NCBI GenBank assembly: GCA_017988045.1
Contig: JAGNSM010000005.1
Span: forward strand, 1 to 37,617
From: Fusobacteriaceae bacterium
GTDB taxonomy: Bacteria; Fusobacteriota; Fusobacteriia; Fusobacteriales; Fusobacteriaceae
Length of the DNA stretch: 37,617 nt
Reading direction: 5' to 3'
Positions 31,955 through 37,617 of the stretch are shown one piece after another. The notes below the pieces were generated by a model that saw only the letters and a list, made by a program, of their open reading frames with translations, was not told the DNA's origin and made no database searches. Position 1 is the stretch's first letter. The number at the start of each line of letters is the position of its first letter. Made by a program: the position numbers and the translations under genes.

Positions 31955-33205
31955 ATGACTTCTACTTTATATATTCTAATAATTTTATTATTATTTGCTC
32001 AATTAATATTTCTTTCTGTTTATACAATTAAATTAAAAAAGAAAATAGATTACTTTAATTACCATGAACCTTTAATAAATTCAATTAAGGGAATTGCAAT
32101 TATTGTGACAGACACTAAAGGGATTATCAAATCGTTCAATAAAGATGCTGAAAAACTTTTACAATATAAGGCAAATGAGGTTATTGAGAAAGAAAATTTC
32201 ATAATTTTTCATGATAAAGAAGAGTTGAGAAAAAGGAGTAAATATTTATCTAAAAAACTTCATAAGCATATTGAGGGATTTGAGACAATAATCATTTATA
32301 ATGATTCAAATGGATTAGTTAATACAGAATGGACATTTATTCAAAAGACTGGTTCTAAAATACTTGTGGATTTGAATATTTCTAGTGTTAACAATGAAAA
32401 TTCAGATATAATAGGTTATATCTGTAGTATAAAAAATCTTAATAATAAGTTAAGTACAGAATCACAATTAAAAAATGAAATTCATAGTCTTTACAAAAAT
32501 TTGAATGATAAGTCAAAGGAAGTTCTGTTATTAAATTCAGAATTGAGGACTGTTACTTATAATCTTTCTCATAGTATAAAAACCCCATTGCACGGGATAA
32601 ATCAAATTAGTCAATGGCTTAAAGAAGATTACAAAGATTCTATAGGCTCTGATGCACAAGAGCTTTTGAACATGCTTATATACAGAGTAGAAAAATTGAA
32701 TGCAATAATTGACAATCTTTTAGAGTATACAGATATAAAAGTTAAATTAGAAAAATTATCAAAACTTGATCTTAATTATGTGTTAAAAAATCTAATTAAT
32801 TTTTTAAATGTTCCTCAAAATATTGAAATTAATATAGCGAGAAATATGCCTCATTTGAAAATAGAAAAAAAATACATTGAATCAATTTTTACAAATCTAA
32901 TAGAGAATTCAATAAAATTTATGGATAAAGAAAAAGGAAGAATTGAAGTCGGATTTGTTGAACTAAATAAAGAATATATGTTTTTTATAAGAGACAATGG
33001 ACCGGGAATAGAAGAGAAATATTTTGAAAAGATATTTACAATGTTTCATTCTATTAATAATAATGAATCAATAGAAAACTTAGGGGTAGGACTAGCACTT
33101 ACTAAGAAAATAGTTGAGCTTCATGGGGGAACTATTCATATTGAATCTAAGATTAAGGAAGGTACAACAGTTTTTTTTACGCTTCCTTATGAAAATGTAA
33201 ATTAA
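31955..33205 (+). CDS. Membrane-anchored PAS histidine kinase with atypical H-box
   Basis: 416 aa. One N-terminal membrane segment (about 4-25), PAS domain (about 42-160), coiled coil, HisKA-like domain with NLSHSIKTPLHGI (H206), and HATPase domain with NLIENSIKFMD, RDNGPGIEE and NLGVGLALTKK. The residue after the His is Ser207 instead of the acidic residue used as base in autophosphorylation, while Thr210, the phosphatase position, is kept. This is the mirror image of the kinase at 29162, which it otherwise resembles. It may act mainly as a phosphatase on the shared regulators. Last gene of the operon, 21 bases after the HD-GYP gene. Confidence 0.9.
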   Translation: MTSTLYILIILLLFAQLIFLSVYTIKLKKKIDYFNYHEPLINSIKGIAIIVTDTKGIIKSFNKDAEKLLQYKANEVIEKENFIIFHDKEELRKRSKYLSKKLHKHIEGFETIIIYNDSNGLVNTEWTFIQKTGSKILVDLNISSVNNENSDIIGYICSIKNLNNKLSTESQLKNEIHSLYKNLNDKSKEVLLLNSELRTVTYNLSHSIKTPLHGINQISQWLKEDYKDSIGSDAQELLNMLIYRVEKLNAIIDNLLEYTDIKVKLEKLSKLDLNYVLKNLINFLNVPQNIEINIARNMPHLKIEKKYIESIFTNLIENSIKFMDKEKGRIEVGFVELNKEYMFFIRDNGPGIEEKYFEKIFTMFHSINNNESIENLGVGLALTKKIVELHGGTIHIESKIKEGTTVFFTLPYENVN

Positions 33206-33423
33206 ATTTTAATTTTGCAAGGAATCTAATTTAGACCGACAAATTAATGGTTTAAAATCAATTATACTTTATACTAATTAGTGAATTATAAGCAATTTAA
33301 AAATGTGGCTTACGCAGCCACCTCGCGCCAACCTAACGTTGGACGTATAGTTCAATCAATTTACTAATTCTTAACTTGGATATTTTTAAAATCAACGTAT
33401 TTTGCGCTAAATTACCTCTAATT
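33206..33423. other. Intergenic stretch with a GC-rich twin hairpin
   Basis: AT-rich DNA interrupted at about 33305-33345 by a conspicuously GC-rich patch. It holds two adjacent hairpins with five-base loops: GTGGCT-TACGC-AGCCAC (33305-33321) and CCAAC-CTAAC-GTTGG (33328-33342), six bases apart. No T-tract follows, so neither is a terminator. No tRNA, riboswitch or transposase gene is recognised. Possible identities: a small structured RNA, or the remnant end of a mobile element. A terminator for the last kinase gene is not otherwise seen here. Confidence 0.5.
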
Positions 33424-33448
33424 AAAAAAAGGACAAAATGTCCTTTTT
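33424..33448 (-). terminator. Terminator of the Cys4 paralog genes
   Basis: GGACA-AAA-TGTCC core (33431-33443) extended by A/T pairs on both sides; read on the minus strand it ends in seven T. Confidence 0.8.
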
Positions 33449-34031
33449 ATTTTTCATCTAATATTTTTTTAATTTCTGACCTTATAATTGCTCTAAGCTC
33501 ACTCATTCTCATTTTTTTAATTTTTTTATCTTTTTTATCTATTTCATGGATTAAACTTTTTATAAAAGGTTCGTCATCTTCTTCTTTTAAAGGAATTTCA
33601 TCAGAGTCCTCATCTAAAACCCATTCATCACTAAATGATCCATCTTCATTTTTAAATAAATCAGATACATGAACGACATTCTCTTTACAAGAACAGTCAT
33701 CTCCACAATTATCCTCAGGGGAACAGTTACATTGGTGTTCAATTTTTTCATCATTACAGTCACATTTTTCTTCTACCACATTATCCTCCACAGATTTTTC
33801 TATAACATAATGTTTATGAAGCCCGTCTCTTGTTACTGCAATTTCAACTTCTTTGATTTTAGTTTCATTTTTATTTTCTTCTACTAGTGGATAAGGTCTG
33901 CATAGATATTCTCTCTCATTTGCTACTCTACCACATCTTTTACAATAATATTTAGGATTACTCATGAGATTTACATAAGCTTCTCCATCTGTACTACGCA
34001 TAGCTCTTGATAAACTACACATCTTTGACAT
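33447..34031 (-). CDS. Cys4 zinc-ribbon-like protein with metallothionein-like cluster
   Basis: 194 aa, no named family recognised with confidence. The first 50 residues hold C5, C30, C33 and C44 (MSKMCSLS; YYCKRCGRVA; YLCRPYPL), a probable zinc site shared position for position with the neighbour at 34103. A second cluster of seven Cys at 90-115 (CDC, CNC, C, C, C with S between) resembles a metallothionein. An acidic stretch (D/E-rich, about 125-155) and a basic C-terminal helix follow. ATG chosen because GGGGTGAG precedes it; a TTG five codons upstream is rejected. Likely cytosolic metal binding; function unknown. Confidence 0.75.
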   Translation of the reverse strand: MSKMCSLSRAMRSTDGEAYVNLMSNPKYYCKRCGRVANEREYLCRPYPLVEENKNETKIKEVEIAVTRDGLHKHYVIEKSVEDNVVEEKCDCNDEKIEHQCNCSPEDNCGDDCSCKENVVHVSDLFKNEDGSFSDEWVLDEDSDEIPLKEEDDEPFIKSLIHEIDKKDKKIKKMRMSELRAIIRSEIKKILDEK

Positions 34032-34062
34032 GTTCTCACCCCTCAAGTTTAGTTATACTACT

Positions 34063-34091
34063 GATTTACCATATAAAATAAGAAATGTCAA
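34063..34091 (-). promoter_or_regulatory. Promoter of the longer Cys4 gene
   Basis: On the minus strand: perfect TTGACA (34091-34086), 17-base spacer ending TGG, weak -10 TAAATC (34068-34063). Confidence 0.45.
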
Positions 34092-34102
34092 AAATTATTC
34101 TA

Positions 34103-34345
34103 CTATTTTCTCTTTAATTTCTTTTTTAGTTTTTGAATTTTTTTCTTTAATTTTTTAATAGTTTTCTCACTATTATTTTTATTGTCCAAATAATTTTCTA
34201 ATGCAATAGGTTTGCACAAGTTTTTTGAGCTGTTTGCCAATCTTCCGCAGTTACCACACATATATTGTGGAGTGCTGAGATATTCAACATACTTTTCTTT
34301 ATCTTTGTCCAAATACTTTTTTGAAAGACTACACATTGTCGACAT
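34103..34345 (-). CDS. Short Cys4 zinc-ribbon-like paralog
   Basis: 80 aa. C5, C30, C33 and C44 (MSTMCSLS; YMCGNCGRLA; LCKPIAL) coincide exactly with the longer paralog downstream, so the first 48 residues are one domain. The remainder is a lysine-rich helix (KKLKKKIQKLKKKLKRK) that could bind nucleic acid or another helix. ATG at 34345 chosen for AGAGGTG six bases upstream; a GTG three codons earlier overlaps that signal. Lies just downstream of the broken mpg gene and may use its surviving promoter. Function unknown. Confidence 0.72.
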   Translation of the reverse strand: MSTMCSLSKKYLDKDKEKYVEYLSTPQYMCGNCGRLANSSKNLCKPIALENYLDNKNNSEKTIKKLKKKIQKLKKKLKRK

Positions 34346-34363
34346 AATTATCACCTCTTTAAT

Positions 34364-34634
34364 CTATTTTACGGACACAAATGGATTTTCCTTTATATAA
34401 AATCTCCAAAGCTTATCTCAATACTCTTTGGCATAATCAATATTTACTCTTTTTTCCTTTACAATATCAAACAAAAGCATGGTTAGCTTTATCAGCTGCT
34501 CCATTATAAGCTTCTACCTCTACTATTTTTGATTCGATTTCAATTCCATTAATATTTCTGACTAATATTTTTCCTAGTAATTTTTTTGCCAAATCTACAG
34601 CATCTAAACTATATAAATTATTATTAATTTTCAT
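34364..34634 (-). pseudogene. DNA-3-methyladenine glycosylase (Mpg/AAG) remnant
   Basis: Broken base-excision repair gene. From ATG 34634 (AGAGGTG upstream) the first 55 codons match the AAG N-terminus: LAKKLLGKILV, then the IVEVEAY and DKANHAF motifs. The frame then stops at TGA 34467-34469. Shifting one base at 34471 restores a C-terminus typical of the family, VNIDYAKEY then DKLWRFYIKENPFVS, interrupted by TGA at 34418-34420 where Trp is expected, and ending at TAG 34364-34366. About 100 central residues, including most of the catalytic and DNA-binding core, are missing. So there is an internal deletion, a frameshift and a nonsense change. Confidence 0.85.
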
Positions 34635-34650
34635 CTTACACCTCTAATAA

Positions 34651-34679
34651 AATATACAAGTTCTAGCTAATAAAATCAA
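34651..34679 (-). promoter_or_regulatory. Surviving promoter of the mpg pseudogene
   Basis: On the minus strand: TTGATT (34679-34674), 17-base spacer, TATATT (34656-34651). It could now serve the Cys4 gene downstream. Confidence 0.5.
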
Positions 34680-34695
34680 TAGATTTCTTTAATGT

Positions 34696-34724
34696 TTGCC
34701 AAATCTTGAAAAATGTAGTATAAT
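34696..34724 (+). promoter_or_regulatory. Promoter of the second rlpA-like gene
   Basis: TTGCCA (34696-34701), 17-base spacer, perfect TATAAT (34719-34724). Transcription would begin near 34731. Confidence 0.75.
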
Positions 34725-34759
34725 CTATAGTAAATTTGTTAAAAAAATCGAGGTGAGTT

Positions 34760-35350
34760 ATGAAATTAAGGCAAAATGAACTCTTGATTGCTATACTTTT
34801 TCTAGTATTAGGAACTTTTCTACTGTCAGAAGAGCCCATATTAAGTATAGTAACTCCAACAGTTCCTTCTGAAACATTAGTAACAACTTCTGCTGCCATT
34901 ACAACTACAGATTCAGCTATTATAGTTACCACAGAAAACGCAATAAATACAAACAATGAAGATATTAAAAAGGTAGAAGAAAAGAAAGAAGAAATAAAAG
35001 AAAATAAATATTCCTTAGATAACTATACTGTAGTGTCGTCTGATTCTGAAAAAGGAAAAGCATCATATTATGCTAAAAAATTTCATGGGAATAAAACTAC
35101 TAGTGGAGAAAAATTCTCTATTTATAAATTAACAGCTGCACACAGAACATTAAAGTTTGGAACAATGGTTAAAGTAACCAATACTGATAATGGAAAAAGT
35201 GTGGTAGTCCGAATAAATGACAGAGGGCCTTTTACCAAATCAAAACTTATTGATCTTAGCCCTGCGGCATTTGAAGAGCTAGCTAGTTTAAGTAAAGGTG
35301 TTATTAATGTTAAAATTGAAGTAGTAAAAGAAAAAGATACTTCAAAATAA
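34760..35350 (+). CDS. Second RlpA-like double-psi beta-barrel protein
   Basis: 196 aa. N-terminal hydrophobic segment (about 8-22), Thr/Val/Ser-rich linker (about 30-65), charged helix of K and E (about 68-84), then an RlpA barrel (about 98-190) with ASYYAKKFHGNKTTSGE (101-117), LTAAHRTLKFG and RINDRGP (151-157); D154 is the expected catalytic Asp. Likely an envelope peptidoglycan enzyme like its paralog at 10824, with which it shares barrel but not linker. GAGGTGAG precedes the ATG. Monocistronic with its own strong promoter and terminator. Confidence 0.88.
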   Translation: MKLRQNELLIAILFLVLGTFLLSEEPILSIVTPTVPSETLVTTSAAITTTDSAIIVTTENAINTNNEDIKKVEEKKEEIKENKYSLDNYTVVSSDSEKGKASYYAKKFHGNKTTSGEKFSIYKLTAAHRTLKFGTMVKVTNTDNGKSVVVRINDRGPFTKSKLIDLSPAAFEELASLSKGVINVKIEVVKEKDTSK

Positions 35351-35352
35351 AG

Positions 35353-35369
35353 TTAATCAAATTGATTAA
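35353..35369. repeat. Palindrome after the second rlpA-like gene
   Basis: TTAATCAA-A-TTGATTAA, a perfect 8-1-8 inverted repeat just past the stop codon, without T-tract. Role unknown. Confidence 0.4.
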
Positions 35370-35440
35370 TCTGAATCTATAGCAGAAAAAGTAATAAAAT
35401 TTTAATAAAGAATAAAAAAGGAAATAATAAAATTGTTTGT

Positions 35441-35467
35441 AAAGATAGCTACATGCTATCTTTTTTC
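35441..35467 (+). terminator. Terminator of the second rlpA-like gene
   Basis: Nine-pair stem (35441-35449 with 35455-35463), loop TACAT, T-run. From here to the ilvD promoter (35468-35615) I see no gene, only AT-rich DNA with an ATATACAA/TTGTATAT inverted repeat (35483-35490, 35508-35515). Confidence 0.85.
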
Positions 35468-35615
35468 TTACAAAAATTTATTATATACAATATATATGCT
35501 ACTTGTTTTGTATATTTGAATACTGCCTATTCTATATAGAAATTATATCGTGAATATTAATGTTATCAATACTTATAAGCTTTATTGGCTTTTTAAAATA
35601 AAACTTAAATTATTC

Positions 35616-35644
35616 TTGACAAAAGACTGTTAATTTGATATTCT
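35616..35644 (+). promoter_or_regulatory. Promoter of the ilvD leader
   Basis: Perfect TTGACA (35616-35621), 17-base spacer, TATTCT (35639-35644). Transcription would begin near 35651, giving a leader of about 315 bases before ilvD. Confidence 0.7.
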
Positions 35645-35716
35645 TAACACAACAAAGAAACAAAATGTACTACATAGATTGGTACAATATTATAAAAAAA
35701 GAAAGAGGTGACCCTT

Positions 35717-35860
35717 ATGTTATTAACTACTGTAATTATTATCAATATTCTCATACTACTCCTAGTCATTATTGCAGATAAAAAATCTCATACTGGGTTA
35801 GCTATGTGTATTAATAATAATGATGCACAGGAGAAGTCTAATAATTTTATTGAACTTTAA
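35717..35860 (+). CDS. Branched-chain leader peptide of the ilvD attenuator
   Basis: 47 codons with AAGAGGTG six bases before the ATG. Fifteen of residues 2-19 are Leu, Ile or Val (MLLTTVIIINILILLLVII), plus two Thr, the hallmark of ilv-type attenuation control regions. That run uses CTC, CTA, ATC, ATA and GTC, codons I judge uncommon in neighbouring genes, which would raise sensitivity to charged tRNA. A polar tail (21-47) follows, ending one base before the first attenuator arm. An alternative reading as a small membrane peptide is possible, but the position and downstream hairpins favour a leader. Confidence 0.75.
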   Translation: MLLTTVIIINILILLLVIIADKKSHTGLAMCINNNDAQEKSNNFIEL

Positions 35861-35919
35861 CAGCTAACTTTAATTGGTTAGCTTTTTTAATAGCTAACTT
35901 AAGGTTAGCTATTTTTTTT
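35796..35919 (+). promoter_or_regulatory. Multi-arm transcription attenuator of ilvD
   Basis: Five alternating copies of one arm pair: GGTTAGCTAT (35796-35805, inside the leader ORF), AGCTAAC (35862-35868), GTTAGCT (35877-35883), AATAGCTAAC (35889-35898), GTTAGCTATT (35904-35913). Arms 2:3 form a hairpin before six T (35883-35888). Arms 4:5 form a perfect ten-pair hairpin before eight T (35912-35919). Pairing 1:2 plus 3:4 would abolish both terminators. A ribosome stalled on the Leu/Ile/Val codons leaves arm 1 free, favouring read-through into ilvD. The exact behaviour of a ribosome ending at the stop codon, which would cover arm 2, is unresolved. Confidence 0.75.
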
Positions 35920-35965
35920 ATACACAATTCTAAGAAAATATTTATTTATTATAAGGAGGATTACC

Positions 35966-37617
35966 ATGAGAAGTGACATGATGAAAAGTGGAGTAAAAAG
36001 AGCACCACACAGATCTTTATTTAAAGCATTAGGTTTGACAGATGAAGAAATAAAAAGACCTATAATAGGTGTAGCAGGGTCATTTAATGAAATAATTCCG
36101 GGGCATATGCACCTTAGACAAATTATAGATGCAGTAAAAGCTGGAGTAAGAACAGCTGGAGGAATACCATTAGAGTTTGGAACAATTGGGATTTGTGATG
36201 GTATAGCAATGAATCATATAGGAATGAATTATTCATTGCCTACTAGACAAATAATAGCAGATTCGGTAGAAGCTACATGTATGGCTACCCCATTTGATGG
36301 ACTTATACTGATTCCCAACTGTGATAAAGTAGTTCCGGGAATGTTAATGGCAGCGGCAAAACTAAATATTCCTTCAATAGTAATATCTGGTGGGCCAATG
36401 TTAGCAGGTAAATTCAGAGATAAAAAAATCGGACTTTCAAATATGTTTGAATATGTTGGAGAATATGAAAAAGGAAACATGACTCTTGAAGAGTTAGAAT
36501 GTGCGGAAAATGCTGCATGTCCTACTTGTGGTTCATGTAGTGGAATGTATACTGCTAATACCATGAACTGTTTAACAGAAGCTCTTGGAATGGGATTACC
36601 GGGAAATGGAACTGTTCCAGCAGTATATAGTGAAAGAATTAGACTTGCAAAATCTGCAGGGATGCAAATATTAAAACTTATTGAAGCTGATGTTAAACCT
36701 AGAGATATTATGACTAGAGAAGCTTTATTAAATGCAGTAACAGTAGATATGGCTTTAGGTGGTTCTACTAATACAGCATTACATTTACCAGCAATAGCTC
36801 ATGCTGCTGGGGTAACATGTACTTTAGATGATTTTGAAACTGCAAGTCAAAAAACACCTCAATTATGTAAATTATCACCAAGTGGAGATTACTATATAGA
36901 AGATTTGTATGAAGCTGGGGGAATATCTTCTGTTTTAAAAATATTAGAAGAAAATGGACTTCTTAATAGTGCAAAAACAGTTACTTTAAAAGATATAAAA
37001 GATATAGCAAAATCTGCTCGTAAAAATGACGGAGTAGTTATTAAAGATTTTGATAAACCTGCTTATGCAAAAGGTGGATTAGCAATATTAAAAGGAAACT
37101 TAGCACCTAATGGAAGCGTTGTTAAAGAAGGAGCAGTAGCACCTGAAATGCTTGTTCACAAAGGCCCTGCTAGAGTATTTGAATCTGAAGAAGATTGTAT
37201 AGATGCTATACTTAGAAATAAAATTGTAAAAGGTGATGTAATAGTTATCCGTTATGAAGGGCCTAAAGGTGGGCCGGGAATGAGAGAAATGCTTGCACCT
37301 ACAGCAACAATAGCTGGTATGGGATTAGGTAATGATGTAGCATTGTTAACGGATGGTAGATTCTCAGGAGCTACTCGTGGAGCTTCTATAGGACATGTGT
37401 CGCCAGAAGCTGCTGATGGAGGAACTATTGCTCTAGTTGAAGAAGGAGATATTATTTCAATTGATATACCTAATAGAAAATTAGACTTACTAGTAAGTGA
37501 TGAAGTATTAGCAGAAAGAAGAAAAAACTTAGTACCACGTGAACCTAAAATAAAAGACGGATACTTAGTAAGATTTGCTAAATCCGTAAGTTCAGCAGAT
37601 AAAGGCGCTATAGTAGA
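35966..37617 (+). CDS. ilvD: Dihydroxy-acid dehydratase, cut by the window end
   Basis: Dehydrates dihydroxy-acids to 2-keto acids in isoleucine and valine synthesis (also feeding leucine and pantothenate). 550 full codons are present, lacking only a few C-terminal residues. Motifs: [14 protein letters not shown] (38-51), [17 protein letters not shown] (C119), [18 protein letters not shown] (185-202), [31 protein letters not shown] and GHVSPEA. PGHMHL, in place of the PCN seen in [2Fe-2S] plant and mycobacterial enzymes, places it with the E. coli-like iron-sulfur type that is oxygen sensitive, in line with an anaerobe. AAGGAGG precedes the ATG. Controlled by the upstream attenuator. Confidence 0.96.
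   Translation, partial: MRSDMMKSGVKRAPHRSLFKALGLTDEEIKRPIIGVAGSFNEIIPGHMHLRQIIDAVKAGVRTAGGIPLEFGTIGICDGIAMNHIGMNYSLPTRQIIADSVEATCMATPFDGLILIPNCDKVVPGMLMAAAKLNIPSIVISGGPMLAGKFRDKKIGLSNMFEYVGEYEKGNMTLEELECAENAACPTCGSCSGMYTANTMNCLTEALGMGLPGNGTVPAVYSERIRLAKSAGMQILKLIEADVKPRDIMTREALLNAVTVDMALGGSTNTALHLPAIAHAAGVTCTLDDFETASQKTPQLCKLSPSGDYYIEDLYEAGGISSVLKILEENGLLNSAKTVTLKDIKDIAKSARKNDGVVIKDFDKPAYAKGGLAILKGNLAPNGSVVKEGAVAPEMLVHKGPARVFESEEDCIDAILRNKIVKGDVIVIRYEGPKGGPGMREMLAPTATIAGMGLGNDVALLTDGRFSGATRGASIGHVSPEAADGGTIALVEEGDIISIDIPNRKLDLLVSDEVLAERRKNLVPREPKIKDGYLVRFAKSVSSADKGAIV

Noticed and set aside
33331-33344. ACCTAAC directly followed by GTTGGAC, matching the RYYYAAC and GTTRRRY core sites of integron attC elements.
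   Set aside because: The two cores touch each other with no L sites or spacer, and there is no integrase or cassette; it is better explained as the palindromic second hairpin.
35717-35860. Hydrophobic leader ORF read as a type I toxin or small membrane protein.
   Set aside because: Not excluded, but the branched-chain codon run, the stop codon at the first arm, tandem terminators and ilvD immediately downstream fit attenuation better; no antisense RNA promoter was seen.
36229-36564. 111-codon open frame on the minus strand inside ilvD.
   Set aside because: Antisense shadow of a conserved coding region; no promoter or ribosome-binding site.

Overview
The window looks like chromosomal DNA from a member of the Fusobacteriota (a Fusobacterium, Cetobacterium or Ilyobacter relative). 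This is inference. It rests on very AT-rich DNA with little intergenic GC, an outer-membrane toolkit (Kdo transferase, TolC, SPOR and RlpA proteins) and gene content or order otherwise typical of Firmicutes (RqcH, KhpA, PASTA-rsgA-rpe, TTG starts, tight Shine-Dalgarno operons). No rRNA, tRNA, CRISPR array or complete insertion sequence was seen.

Layout. 1-1271: waaA with a terminator. 1274-4282 (minus): PASTA protein, rsgA, rpe and a MarR/FeoA-like regulator as one operon. Its promoter shares a -10 region with the opposing hpt promoter. 4228-7868 (plus): hpt, SPOR protein, rsmA, DUF4911 protein, pdxJ, thioesterase, khpA. 7983-10762: rimM, trmD, gamma-carbonic-anhydrase-like protein, SPOUT-like RNA methyltransferase, FUSC-like membrane protein. 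10769-14696: rlpA-like gene, DHH phosphoesterase, small orphan gene, mltG overlapping a cheR-like gene. 14695-16394 (minus): membrane GGDEF-EAL protein. 16480-17846: uraA. 17845-23129 (minus): marR, short EmrA-like adaptor, DHA2 transporter, TolC and AcrA-like adaptor, with a palindromic operator at the promoter. 23183-26240: two exported ankyrin proteins. 26284-27916: rqcH. 27988-33205: iron alcohol dehydrogenase followed by kinase, Rcp1-like regulator, REC-HD-GYP protein and a second kinase. 33206-34679: a GC-rich twin-hairpin patch, two paralogous four-cysteine proteins and a broken mpg gene. 34696-35467: second rlpA-like gene. 35616-37617: ilvD, cut by the window end, behind a leader-peptide attenuator.

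The housekeeping blocks serve envelope building, rRNA/tRNA modification and vitamin B6 synthesis. The accessory blocks serve drug efflux, c-di-GMP turnover and signalling. The most interesting signals are: (1) the ilvD attenuator, whose 47-codon leader peptide has 15 branched-chain residues in codons 2-19 and is followed by a multi-arm set of mutually exclusive hairpins; (2) two sister kinases with complementary lesions in the catalytic histidine box; (3) a PASTA-only protein where Firmicutes carry a PASTA Ser/Thr kinase; (4) the Cys4 paralog pair, one carrying a metallothionein-like cluster; and (5) an mpg pseudogene with its promoter still intact.
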